Shown here one piece after another: positions 28,518-36,134 of a stretch of DNA of 64,000 nucleotides. Position numbers and translations under genes: made by a program. Position 1 is the first letter of the stretch, and the number at the start of each line of letters is the position of its first letter. The notes beneath the pieces were generated by a model. The model worked only from the letters and a program-made list of their open reading frames with translations, had not been told where the DNA came from and did not search any database. The stretch is from assembly GCF_029870595.1 (NCBI RefSeq), contig NZ_JAPDIR010000008.1, forward strand, positions 62,001 to 126,000, in the 5' to 3' direction. Origin of the DNA: Sphingomonas sp. CBMAI 2297. GTDB lineage: Bacteria > Pseudomonadota > Alphaproteobacteria > Sphingomonadales > Sphingomonadaceae.

Positions 28518-28911
28518 GACGCGCATCCATCCCGAGACCGGCACGCTCCTGCGACGCAGCGTGCGTCCGCAGACTGTGAAGTTCGGCTCGATGACGCGCA
28601 CCGTCGAGGTACCCGGTTGGTATCCCGACGATGACGGCGACGCGATTCATTCCGGGGCCGATCTCGCCGAATCCGATCGCGTGTTTCGGGAGCTGAAGAA
28701 GGCCTATGCGGCTCATGTCCGCGAAGTCCGCAAGCGCTTGAAGCTGACACAGGAAGAAGCCGGATATCTGATCGGCGGTGGTCGCCGGGCCTTCCAGAAA
28801 TATGAAAGCGGGGCCATGTCGCCGAGCGATGCGGCTGTGGGCCTGATCGAGCTTCTCCATCGGCATCCCGAGGAGGTCGAGTTTCTGAAGTCCATTCGGT
28901 CAGCAGCATAG
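28510..28911 (+). CDS. mqsA: MqsA-family antitoxin lacking the zinc-binding cysteines
   Basis: 133 residues. The C-terminal half is the HTH_XRE domain of MqsA: RKRLKLTQEEAGYLIGGGRRAFQKYESG. The N-terminal half keeps the fold pattern, but the protein has no cysteine at all: the expected CPxC positions read HPET (residue 7) and YPDD (about 38). MqsA normally uses four Cys to bind one zinc. It neutralises MqsR and represses the operon. The zinc-free form may be stable without metal or may be weakened. Confidence 0.8.
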   Translation: MTETRIHPETGTLLRRSVRPQTVKFGSMTRTVEVPGWYPDDDGDAIHSGADLAESDRVFRELKKAYAAHVREVRKRLKLTQEEAGYLIGGGRRAFQKYESGAMSPSDAAVGLIELLHRHPEEVEFLKSIRSAA

Positions 28912-28935
28912 AGCATGAACCAAAGTATGTATCTT

Positions 28936-28952
28936 ACGGGGTTCGGCCCCGT
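28936..28952 (+). terminator. Hairpin after mqsRA
   Basis: ACGGGG and CCCCGT pair with a 5-base loop, 25 bases after the mqsA stop. There is no T-run, only a T-rich stretch (TTCATCGTTCTC), so it is a weak candidate terminator. Confidence 0.4.
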
Positions 28953-29030
28953 TCATCGTTCTCGCAAGACGGGATGCGCCGGGCTATGCCGCAGGAATAT
29001 GTCGGGTCCGCCTTTAACATTGAATTATAG

Positions 29031-29112
29031 GCGATAGCTATACCGTTGGCATATTAGCATGGAAAATTCCGAGGCATTGATCGACCTTGGAATTTATGCG
29101 ATAGATATGCCA
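29031..29112. promoter_or_regulatory. Operator/promoter region of the abiE pair
   Basis: An AT-rich island in GC-rich DNA. It holds a direct repeat, GCGATAGCTATACC (29031-29044) and GCGATAGATATGCC (29098-29111), with two mismatches, and an inverted repeat TGGCATAT / ATATGCCA (29047-29054 and 29105-29112), whose second arm touches the abiEi ATG. AbiEi antitoxins repress their own promoter by binding inverted repeats, so this is the likely operator. Confidence 0.55.
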
Positions 29113-29885
29113 TGAAGGTAGGTCGAACTGATAAATTGAGGTCGTTGCTCGATGCGTGGGAGCCACACACGGTGGCGACCAGCCCGCATCTCAAGGCGCT
29201 CGGTCTGACAGCACAGGACCTGCAGAACTATAGATCCTCGCAGTGGCTCGTCTCGTTGGGTCGTGGCGCATTCAAGCGCCCGATGGAAACAGTGACCTGG
29301 CAGGGAGCGCTTTACAGCGTTCAGTCCCAGCTGAAGCTGCCGGTCCACGTGGGCGCGCTCACGGCGATCGAGATGACGGGAAATAGCCACTATGTGCGCT
29401 TCGGAGAGAGCAGGGCCTACCTCTTCTCGCCGCTGCACGTGGTTCTGCCGGCATGGTTTCAGAAACATTGGGGGGGGGAGGTCCGTCATATGCAAACCAA
29501 GCTCCTGCCGAACGATATCGGGCTCACCGAGCACCGAACCCCGGAAGGCTATCCATTGACAGCCGCTACGCCCGAGCGGGCGATACTGGAGCTGCTGCAT
29601 CTCGCGCCAAAGGAATTCGATCTCGTCGAGGCCTGCCAGATCGTGGAGGGCATGACGTCGCTTCGCCCCAAGCTCATGCAGTCCCTGCTCGAGGCCTGCA
29701 CATCGGTGAAGGTCCGGCGGCTGTTCCTCTACCTTGCGGAACGGGCGGACCTCCCGGTCATGCGGCACGTGAAGGTGGAGCAGATAGATCTGGGCTCCGG
29801 CGATCGCAGCCTTGCGAAAATGGGGCGGTACGTCCCGAAATACAGACTGCTCCTCCCCAGGGAGCTTGTGTCGAGTGGCAACTGA
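29112..29885 (+). CDS. abiEi: AbiEi-type antitoxin (type IV toxin-antitoxin)
   Basis: 257 residues. The N-terminal winged helix is seen in residues about 5-60 (KLRSLLDAWEPHTVATSPHLKALGLTAQDLQNY then LVSLGRGAFKRP). A C-terminal AbiEi domain contains HVGALTAIEMTG, YPLTAATPERAILELL and a final YVPKYRLLLP. AbiEi represses the operon and counters AbiEii without binding it. It overlaps the toxin gene by 11 bases. Confidence 0.85.
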   Translation: MKVGRTDKLRSLLDAWEPHTVATSPHLKALGLTAQDLQNYRSSQWLVSLGRGAFKRPMETVTWQGALYSVQSQLKLPVHVGALTAIEMTGNSHYVRFGESRAYLFSPLHVVLPAWFQKHWGGEVRHMQTKLLPNDIGLTEHRTPEGYPLTAATPERAILELLHLAPKEFDLVEACQIVEGMTSLRPKLMQSLLEACTSVKVRRLFLYLAERADLPVMRHVKVEQIDLGSGDRSLAKMGRYVPKYRLLLPRELVSSGN

Positions 29886-30801
29886 CCAATATCGTGACCA
29901 GGTTCGCCTGCTGTTGGACGTCCTGCCTTTGGTCATGGCGGAGCCGGCCTTCGCATTGAAAGGCGGCACGGCGATCAACCTGTTCGAGTGGGATCTCCCG
30001 CGGCTCTCGGTCGATATCGATCTAACCTACCTTCCCCTCCAAGACCGGGCGGCCTCTCTGCAGGCGATCGGCGAGGCGCTTGCCCGGATCAAGGTAGAAA
30101 TCGAACGCCGCCTCCCGCCAACCCGCGTGACCCAGACACGCCAGGGCCAGGAAGGTATGGAGGTCAAGCTCAACTGTCAGCGCGGCAAGACCCAGATCAA
30201 GGTCGAGGTGAATCCCACCCTGCGCGGCCATCTCCTTCCTCTCCGCGATCTTCCCTGCTCCGACCGTGTGCAGGAGAGATTTGAGGCTTTCGTCGAAGCG
30301 CGCTGTCTCTCGCACGGCGAGCTCTTTGGCGGCAAGATTTGTGCCGCGCTGGACCGGCAACATCCGCGCGATCTGTTCGACGTGAAGCGTCTGCTGGACG
30401 TAGAGGGCGTCGTCGATGAGGTTCGTCACGGTTTCGTCGCGGCGCTTGTAAGCCACGGGCGCCCGATCGCTGAACTGATCAGCCCGAGCCGAAAGGACCA
30501 GAGCGGAACGTTCAAGGCCCAATTCGAAGGCATGCCCTTCGAGCCGTTCACCTATGAGGATCATGTTCATACGTTCGGTCGCCTCGTGGCGGCGATCCAT
30601 AGGTCCCTCGGCGCTGATGATCGGAGGTTCTTAGAGAGTTTTGAGGCCGGAGACCCGGAGTGGGACGCCTTCCCATTGCCAGCGCTTCGCGAGCTGCCCG
30701 CTCCTCAATTCAAGTTGGTAAACATCCGCAAATTTCGAAAGGCACAGCCGGAACGGCACGCAGCGGGTCTCATCGCGCTGGAAGCAGCTTTCGAGAAATA
30801 G
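29875..30801 (+). CDS. abiEii: AbiEii-type nucleotidyltransferase toxin
   Basis: 308 residues from GTG 29875, with AGGGAG 10 bases upstream. The nucleotidyltransferase core is ALKGGTAINLF followed by RLSVDIDLTYL (motif I: DxD), then KVEVNPTLRG. Near residue 150 lies LFGGKICAALDRQHPRDLFDV, the AbiEii conserved block. Such toxins transfer nucleotides to tRNA acceptor stems and cause abortive phage infection. The catalytic residues appear intact. Confidence 0.88.
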   Translation: MATDQYRDQVRLLLDVLPLVMAEPAFALKGGTAINLFEWDLPRLSVDIDLTYLPLQDRAASLQAIGEALARIKVEIERRLPPTRVTQTRQGQEGMEVKLNCQRGKTQIKVEVNPTLRGHLLPLRDLPCSDRVQERFEAFVEARCLSHGELFGGKICAALDRQHPRDLFDVKRLLDVEGVVDEVRHGFVAALVSHGRPIAELISPSRKDQSGTFKAQFEGMPFEPFTYEDHVHTFGRLVAAIHRSLGADDRRFLESFEAGDPEWDAFPLPALRELPAPQFKLVNIRKFRKAQPERHAAGLIALEAAFEK

Positions 30802-30879
30802 CACGCGGTAATGCGCATCGCAGGAGAGCGCCCGATTGCTTCGTGGGTCCGGGCTGAGAGATTCGAATTCATCCACGAG

Positions 30880-30908
30880 TTGAAATCGTGTTGGTTTCGG
30901 AGTATATG
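30880..30908 (+). promoter_or_regulatory. Sigma-70-like promoter of the RES toxin-antitoxin operon
   Basis: TTGAAA (30880-30885), a 17-base spacer and TATATG (30903-30908) lie 25 bases before the ATG at 30934, which has AGGAA at a suitable distance. This is the clearest -35/-10 pair in the window. Confidence 0.5.
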
Positions 30909-30933
30909 AAACTGACTCAACAGGAATGATCGA

Positions 30934-31515
30934 ATGGTTCGCCCAGCAAATATCGGTTTCGTTGATGCGGATCGCGTCCTCCACGACCGGATTGTGGCGA
31001 GCACCGACCGCATCATCAAGATGATGCCGGCGGCGGCAAAGGCGGCGGCGATAAGCAGCGTCGACGTGCCGAGCCTTGTCTTCCATCTCGCGCTTGGCAT
31101 CCCGGCGGTCGAAACGGATAATCCGGAAGCCGCGGAAAGAATTACGAACGCCATCGCCTTCAAACGGCGGCTGATCGATGCTGCAGGCGGAGCTCTGACC
31201 GCGGAGAAGGTTCGCACGTTGCTTGGGCACAAGACGATCCAGGCCGTCTACAAGGCGGTCAAGGATCGCCGACTGCTGATGGTCGAAGACAACGGGACGA
31301 AGCTCTTCCCGGTCTTTCAGTTTGATGGGAATGCAATTCTTCCCGGCGTTGCGAAGGTCCTTAGCGCCGCGCCGGAAACGACGGGCTGGGCCGTCCTGCA
31401 GTTCCTCGTCAGCGGCGATGAAGGTCTTGATGGAGTGAGCCCGATCGCGTTGCTGAAGGGCAGCGATGCGGAAGTTGAGCGCCTAGTGCGTTTCGCCCGT
31501 ACGCTCGAAGATTGA
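30934..31515 (+). CDS. Putative antitoxin of a RES-type toxin-antitoxin pair
   Basis: 193 residues. It lies 6 bases before a RES-domain toxin, the position of the Xre/MbcA/ParS-like antitoxin. The C-terminal part fits that family loosely: DNAILPGVAKVL, then TTGWAVLQFLVSGDEGLDGVSPIALL, close to the W..F...P...L.G.SP...L pattern of MbcA/ParS toxin-binding domains. The N-terminal part is helical and could bind DNA. Function inferred from context and this motif. Confidence 0.72.
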   Translation: MVRPANIGFVDADRVLHDRIVASTDRIIKMMPAAAKAAAISSVDVPSLVFHLALGIPAVETDNPEAAERITNAIAFKRRLIDAAGGALTAEKVRTLLGHKTIQAVYKAVKDRRLLMVEDNGTKLFPVFQFDGNAILPGVAKVLSAAPETTGWAVLQFLVSGDEGLDGVSPIALLKGSDAEVERLVRFARTLED

Positions 31516-31521
31516 CGCAAT

Positions 31522-32109
31522 ATGGGAGCGAAAGGCGGGATACCCGTGGCGACGATCGCGACGGGGCGAGTGCTTCATCGCGTGCACGCCGCGACGGTCG
31601 CGGCCAAATGGTATGGCCGCAAGGACGCGACCTGGCGTTGGGACGATCCGGACGGCAAATTCGGTGTGCTGTATTTGGGCAAGACGCTCGTCGGCCCCTT
31701 TGCCGAGACCTTGCTGAGGAGGCCGACGGACCGGGATGTCCTTTGGGATCAGGTCGCCAGGAGACGCGCTGCAAGATTCTCCGCAACGCGACCGATCCGG
31801 CTGGCGAAGGTCCACGGACCGGGTCTCGGCTGGTTCAGAACGACCACCGCCGGAGTCTCGGCCGACTTCGATCCGGTAGACAATCCTGGCGCGTATGCGG
31901 TGCCCCAGCGGATCTCAGCGGAAATCTACAGCACCACCAGCCTCGATGGTATCCAGTACCGATCGCGGTTCGACAGCGATGAGCTTTGCATCGCGCTGTT
32001 CGATCGGGCTGACGCTGCAATCTCCTTGGACACGGAGGGTGTCGTCATCGCCAAGGACTGGACCCGGACCGTGCTCGGCGATCGCGGCTATACGCTGATC
32101 GAACTCTGA
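31522..32109 (+). CDS. RES-domain NAD+-degrading toxin
   Basis: 195 residues. RES features are: GRVLHRVHAATVAAKWYGRK near the start (Arg), GVLYLGKTLVGPFAETLLR (Tyr and Glu), and a late Ser-rich stretch STTSLDGIQYRSRFDSDELCIALF. RES toxins (MbcT, Res, ParT relatives) break down or phosphorolyse NAD+ in the cytoplasm. The R-E-S residues appear present. Coupled to the upstream antitoxin gene. Confidence 0.82.
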   Translation: MGAKGGIPVATIATGRVLHRVHAATVAAKWYGRKDATWRWDDPDGKFGVLYLGKTLVGPFAETLLRRPTDRDVLWDQVARRRAARFSATRPIRLAKVHGPGLGWFRTTTAGVSADFDPVDNPGAYAVPQRISAEIYSTTSLDGIQYRSRFDSDELCIALFDRADAAISLDTEGVVIAKDWTRTVLGDRGYTLIEL

Positions 32110-32136
32110 ATCACTGACCGGCTGACGCCGGTAGGA

Positions 32137-32556
32137 TCAAGCGGTGGGGCTGAAGCCGTCCTTGTGGGTATGTCGGTCGAGGTAACGCATGATGATGTCA
32201 TCGGTGATGTTGCCGGATGTGGTCGAGAAGTAGCCGCGCTGCCAGAAGCGTTGGCCCCAATATCGTTTGCGGATGTGCTCGAATTTCTGTTGGATCTTGC
32301 GGGATGAGCGCCCCTTGGCCCGGCGCACGAAGTCGCTGACCGAGACGTGCGGCGGGATTTCGACGAACATGTGTACGTGGTCCTTCGACAGCGCGCCGTT
32401 GATGATCTTCACGCCCATCTCGGCACAGACCTGACGGATGATCTCGCGCACCCGTAGCCGAACATCGCCGATCAGCACCTTGTACCGATACTTCGGCGCC
32501 CAAACGAGATGGTAGCGATGATGGAATGTGGTGTGACAACCGGACCGATACGCCAT
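32137..32556 (-). CDS. tnpA: IS200-type Y1 (HUH) transposase TnpA
   Basis: 139 residues from ATG 32556; a longer frame starts at 32589 inside the hairpin. The HUH motif is SKDHVHMFVEIPP (HVH), and the catalytic Tyr is probably in IIMRYLDRH near the C-terminus. It cuts and joins single-stranded DNA at hairpin ends, moving the element by a peel-and-paste route. Length and motifs are normal, so it may be active. Confidence 0.92.
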   Translation of the reverse strand: MAYRSGCHTTFHHRYHLVWAPKYRYKVLIGDVRLRVREIIRQVCAEMGVKIINGALSKDHVHMFVEIPPHVSVSDFVRRAKGRSSRKIQQKFEHIRKRYWGQRFWQRGYFSTTSGNITDDIIMRYLDRHTHKDGFSPTA

Positions 32557-32627
32557 AGCCTGTAACCTCGGGAAAAGCGGAAGCTTCACGCCTTCGGCGG
32601 CTTCCGCTTTTCCCGAGGTTACAGGCT
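32557..32627 (-). promoter_or_regulatory. Perfect 28-bp hairpin sequestering the tnpA start region
   Basis: Arms 32557-32584 and 32600-32627 are exact complements with a 15-base loop. On the tnpA strand the second arm ends on the base before the ATG and contains the only GAGG that could act as RBS. In IS200 such a hairpin blocks incoming transcription and hides the RBS, keeping transposition low. Confidence 0.75.
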
Positions 32628-32723
32628 AGCACGCGAGTCTGTGGCTGAAGCCAGTATCCGACTGAAGTCGGAGGGGTTCCTCCTTGCTAGAGGACTCTAA
32701 AACTTCGAAGCTGCCCGGGCCGC

Positions 32724-33407
32724 TTACGGCGCGATGCCGCTCGCAGGCCGGTCAAATGGTCCAGCCAACCAGGAGCTCAGATATTCGGCGACCATCGCGA
32801 GAAAATGCTCGCGCTGATCAGGCTTGGCGATCGTGAACCTCTCCAGCGGCCAAGCCAGAAGCCGGTCGAATGGGCGCGGATGGATAGCGAATCGCGAGGC
32901 GAGCGGAACTTCCAGCTCGGCCGCCGCCGCGGCGAAGAGGGCGCGCTGGATGTGGCCGTTGCCGTCGAGAAAGGGGTGGATCTTCCCAAACCAGCAGAAG
33001 AGGTGGGTCAAGGTCAGGAGCTGGACAAAAGGTGTGGCGGACCGAGCCGGGACCAGCTCGCGCCGAACCTCGGAAAGCATGAAATCGAGCGCGGCAGTGA
33101 CCTTCTGAGGTTCCTCGAATGCGAAGCTCTTCTTGAGATCGAAAATTTGCGGGGCGCCCATGCGCCGTCCCTCGAGCGAGGTGCCGACCGTGCCCCGATA
33201 GGTGCCAGCATATTCGGGGTAACCGGACGGCGTGAACTCGGCAAACAAGGCTCGATGCAGGTCACGCGGGTCGGTCAGAATGGACATCCGATAGGTAGGG
33301 TCGGCGAGGATACGCTGCTGAAGCTCGGCGCAGGCCCGCGTCATTGCCGCATCATAGTCCGGCATGGCGTAGGCCTGCCATTCTGGCGCCACGCCGCTCG
33401 GCGTCAT
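32724..33407 (-). CDS. Fic-domain protein with altered Fic motif
   Basis: 227 residues. The Fic core is GKIHPFLDGNGHIQRALF (about 140-157). The canonical motif is HxFx(D/E)GNGRxxR; here the first Arg is His, while the catalytic His, the acidic residue and the last Arg remain. A flap-like region precedes it. Fic enzymes transfer AMP or other groups onto proteins. AGGAG lies 6 bases before the ATG, and the start overlaps the integrase stop (ATGA), so it is co-translated with the integrase. No obvious inhibitory (S/T)xxxE(G/N) helix seen. Confidence 0.82.
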   Translation of the reverse strand: MTPSGVAPEWQAYAMPDYDAAMTRACAELQQRILADPTYRMSILTDPRDLHRALFAEFTPSGYPEYAGTYRGTVGTSLEGRRMGAPQIFDLKKSFAFEEPQKVTAALDFMLSEVRRELVPARSATPFVQLLTLTHLFCWFGKIHPFLDGNGHIQRALFAAAAAELEVPLASRFAIHPRPFDRLLAWPLERFTIAKPDQREHFLAMVAEYLSSWLAGPFDRPASGIAP

Positions 33408-34405
33408 AAGAACTCCTCGCCGGCATGATCGTCGAAGATCGCCGCATCGCGGACATAGCCCGCGACTGTGTCGAGCGACTTGTGCCGCGAATGGTCCTTC
33501 ATCTTGAACAGGTTCGCACGCTTGGCGGCCGCCTCGGTCAGGAACCCCGCGCGCAGCGAATGTCCGGAAAACAGGCCCGGGTCGAGCCCAGCCGCCGATG
33601 CGCAGGCTTTGACCAGCCTGGCCACGGTCTTGTCGGTGATCGGATCGACTGTGAGCGCGTCACCCCGTGTCAGCCGACGGAACACGGGGCCAGTCCGCGG
33701 CTTACTGGTCGAGGGATCCAGACCCTGCAGATCGGCAGCCTGAAGCCAGTCGGTGAGAAGTGCCACGGGCCGGATGTGGCGGCCCTCGGGGATCGCAATC
33801 TGCTGGCCTTCGGCCACCTGATCGCCTTTCGAACGCGGGATCGTGATCCGCACGCCGGAGGCCTTGAAGGCGAGATCGGGCAGGAGCATCGCGGCGATCT
33901 CCGAACGGCGAAACGCGCCCGCCATGCCGATCGCGAGGATCGCGCGGTCGCGCCTCGCGCGCAGGCCGGTGCCGGCGATCGTCGCGAGCATGGCGCTGAG
34001 CACGTCGGCGGCCGCCGGCGCCTTCTGGTCCTTCTTGCGCGCATATTTGCGGCGTACGCCCGCCATCATCTGGGCGATGACGCCGGCGGCGTCGCGCGCG
34101 CTCGGCGAGGCGAGACCTGCTTCCTTGTGATGGTGATTGATCGCAGCGACGCGGCGGCCGATCGTGACTGGCGCGATGCCGGCTTCGGCCTCGACATGCG
34201 CGAACAGCGCGACGATGTCGGGGTGTGCCGGCAGCGCTTCGACGTTGCGCGCGTCACAAAAATCGCAGAACCGCTCCCAGTCCGAGGCATAGGCCCTCTG
34301 GGTCGAACCCGCCTTCGAGGCGGCGAGCGTGTCGCGCGCGCCGTCAATCTCGGCGAGCAGGTCGGCGGGCAGGTTGGTCGAGATCGGAAGCAGGTCGCGC
34401 GCCAT
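33404..34405 (-). CDS. Tyrosine-type recombinase/integrase
   Basis: 333 residues from ATG 34405 (a TTG at 34441 would add 12). An N-terminal SAM-like core-binding domain (STQRAYASDWERFCDFC) is followed by a catalytic domain with Arg in GAFRRSEIAAM, HSLRAGF (H-x-x-R) and the block HKSLDTVAGYV with the nucleophile Tyr. All key residues are present. It may excise or integrate this cargo segment. It is divergent from vapB, and a perfect inverted repeat lies between them. Confidence 0.88.
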   Translation of the reverse strand: MARDLLPISTNLPADLLAEIDGARDTLAASKAGSTQRAYASDWERFCDFCDARNVEALPAHPDIVALFAHVEAEAGIAPVTIGRRVAAINHHHKEAGLASPSARDAAGVIAQMMAGVRRKYARKKDQKAPAAADVLSAMLATIAGTGLRARRDRAILAIGMAGAFRRSEIAAMLLPDLAFKASGVRITIPRSKGDQVAEGQQIAIPEGRHIRPVALLTDWLQAADLQGLDPSTSKPRTGPVFRRLTRGDALTVDPITDKTVARLVKACASAAGLDPGLFSGHSLRAGFLTEAAAKRANLFKMKDHSRHKSLDTVAGYVRDAAIFDDHAGEEFL

Positions 34406-34444
34406 CGGGAGGAGCCTAGCCGAGCCCCCTCCCGATGCCAATTC

Positions 34445-34476
34445 TTATGTCCGAGAATCGCATTTATCGGACATAA
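34445..34476. promoter_or_regulatory. Perfect 10-bp inverted repeat between integrase and vapB
   Basis: TTATGTCCGA (34445-34454) and TCGGACATAA (34467-34476) are exact complements separated by 12 bases. A further GTCCGA follows at 34480. The site lies 39 bases upstream of the integrase ATG and 86 upstream of vapB. It could be an operator for either divergent gene or a recombinase core site. Confidence 0.5.
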
Positions 34477-34561
34477 AAGTCCGATGGAGTGTCTCGTGAC
34501 ATAAAGGTGGCATTATGGCATAGAATGGCTTCTGGTATTCAGCTTTTCTAGTGAAGCTCGG

Positions 34562-34807
34562 ATGACGATACAGGTCAATATCACGCCGAATGGTCGGATG
34601 AGTCTGCCAGCCGACCTGCGCAAGCGCTTGGGCCTGTCCGAGGGTGGCGCGGTGTTTCTCGAGGAGACCGAGGATGGCATCGTCCTGAGAACCGCAGCGC
34701 AGGCGGTCGCGCACGCGCAAGCGATCGCCCGTCGCTTCACTGAAGGAAATGCGGACGCCACGGTTGATGCTTTCCTGGCCAATCGGGTGGCAGAAAGCGG
34801 CGAATGA
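34562..34807 (+). CDS. vapB: AbrB/MazE-like antitoxin VapB
   Basis: 81 residues. The N-terminal swapped-hairpin AbrB domain is visible in VNITPNGRMSLPADLRKRLGLSEGGAVFLEETEDGIVLR. A C-terminal helix (ARRFTEGNADATVDAFLANRV) would bind the toxin. It represses its own promoter and neutralises VapC. Overlaps vapC by 4 bases (ATGA). Confidence 0.88.
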   Translation: MTIQVNITPNGRMSLPADLRKRLGLSEGGAVFLEETEDGIVLRTAAQAVAHAQAIARRFTEGNADATVDAFLANRVAESGE

Positions 34808-35193
34808 GCGAGGTCATTCTGGATGCCTCCGCGCTCGTTGCGATGCTGAAGGAAGAGCCGGGCGGCACGAAGGTCGCCGGGTCGATCGCATCTGCGCGGA
34901 TGAGTATGGTCAACTACGCCGAAGTCGTCAGTCATTTCGTCCATCTCGGCATGCCGGAGCGCGATGTGGATGCCATGCTCGACCCGCTGCCGCTCGAACT
35001 GGTCAGCCTTGACAAGGGAACCGCCCAGATCGCCGGGCGTCTGCGCGCGATTACAGCCGATGCCGGCCTGTCCCTTGGTGATCGCTGCTGTCTCGCGCTC
35101 GCGGTACGCGACGGCCTACCCGCCTGGACCGCCGACAAGGCTTGGCGGACGATCGCCGATCGAGCCAGCGTCAAGGTCGTGGTGATCCGATGA
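34804..35193 (+). CDS. vapC: PIN-domain ribonuclease toxin VapC
   Basis: 129 residues. The PIN acidic residues are visible: Asp7 (ILDASAL), Glu40 (NYAEV), Asp93 (LGDRCCLALA) and Asp111 (TADKAW). It cuts RNA, often initiator tRNA or rRNA, with magnesium. The start overlaps vapB, and its stop overlaps the ATG of the downstream nuclease gene. Confidence 0.9.
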   Translation: MSEVILDASALVAMLKEEPGGTKVAGSIASARMSMVNYAEVVSHFVHLGMPERDVDAMLDPLPLELVSLDKGTAQIAGRLRAITADAGLSLGDRCCLALAVRDGLPAWTADKAWRTIADRASVKVVVIR

Positions 35194-36050
35194 CGAGCGG
35201 CGTGCGCCCCATCGACATGATCTTGCTCGACGAGCTCTTCGAGATGGGCGGCGGCTATGTCCTGGACTTCTCCGACCGGACGATGCGTGAATTCTTCGCG
35301 CAGGAACTGAACGTCGACATCGACGATCCCTGTTATGCGCGCAACGGAACCTCGAAGGCGAAGCGCCTGCGCACTTTCCTCACCATCGTCGATTCCCCAA
35401 CGGTTGTCCGAACGCTGCGTGCTCTTTGGGATTACCGTCAGGCCATCAATGCCCGCCGGCGCGCGACCGACAGCGTCGCCAATGGCGAAGGCCGGTTGCT
35501 CGAGCTGATCGGCCGTCTCGAGGGCAAGCCAGCGGCACCCGAGACCGCCCCGACACCCGCTTTCAAAGGACCACAGATCGCCGAAGCCCGTAAAGCTCTT
35601 CTCGCGATTTGGGATCTTGCGCCCCAGCAGCGCGGCTTTGCCTTTGAACGTTTCCTGCGCGATACGTTCCGGCTCTTCGGCCTCAAGCCCCGGGACAGTT
35701 TTCGCCTGCGTGGAGAGCAGATCGACGGCAGCTTCGATCTCGCCGGCCACACCTATCTGCTTGAAGCAAAATGGGAGGCCAAGCCGACACCAGCGGCCGA
35801 TCTCCACGTTTTCGAGGGCAAGCTCGGCGAGAAGGCTGCTTGGTCCCGCGGCCTGTTTGTGAGCTACATTGGCTTCAGCGAAGACGGGCTGCACGCCTTC
35901 GGGCGCGGCAAGCGGATCATCTGCATGAGCGGCGAGGATTTCGATGCCATGTTCGAAAAGCTGTTGCCAATTGATGAGGTGCTGAGTCGCAAGGCGCGCC
36001 GCTTCGCGGAGACGGGCAATCCTTATGTCCGGGTCCGCGATCTTTTCTAA
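35190..36050 (+). CDS. Restriction-endonuclease-like (Mrr_cat-type) protein coupled to vapBC
   Basis: 286 residues from ATG 35190, overlapping the vapC stop (ATGA). The N-terminal part is helical. The C-terminal part is a PD-(D/E)XK domain: FERFLRDTFRLFGL, then EQIDGSFDLAGHTYLLEAKW with Asp and the E-x-K pair, then HVFEGKL. Such domains cut DNA; the specificity is unknown. Translational coupling to a toxin-antitoxin pair is unusual and suggests a combined defence cassette. Confidence 0.8.
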   Translation: MTSGVRPIDMILLDELFEMGGGYVLDFSDRTMREFFAQELNVDIDDPCYARNGTSKAKRLRTFLTIVDSPTVVRTLRALWDYRQAINARRRATDSVANGEGRLLELIGRLEGKPAAPETAPTPAFKGPQIAEARKALLAIWDLAPQQRGFAFERFLRDTFRLFGLKPRDSFRLRGEQIDGSFDLAGHTYLLEAKWEAKPTPAADLHVFEGKLGEKAAWSRGLFVSYIGFSEDGLHAFGRGKRIICMSGEDFDAMFEKLLPIDEVLSRKARRFAETGNPYVRVRDLF

Positions 36051-36134
36051 GGCTGGCAAAAATACGAGCGCGATGGCGCGCGATGAGCGCCGAGGCTATG
36101 AAGCTGATCGGTAAACTAGGAAAGGCTCCCCGAG

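Larger units (their letters stand above)
32113..32690 (-). mobile_element. IS200/IS605-type element carrying only tnpA
   Basis: Encodes a single Y1 transposase and has no tnpB. Small subterminal hairpins flank it: ACCGGC-TGAC-GCCGGT (32117-32132, the 3' side of tnpA) and TCCGAC-TGAA-GTCGGA (32657-32672, the 5' side). A perfect 28-bp stem with a 15-base loop (32557-32627) directly precedes tnpA. This is the IS200 plan. Exact ends are uncertain because these elements make no target duplication; the limits given are approximate. Confidence 0.78.
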
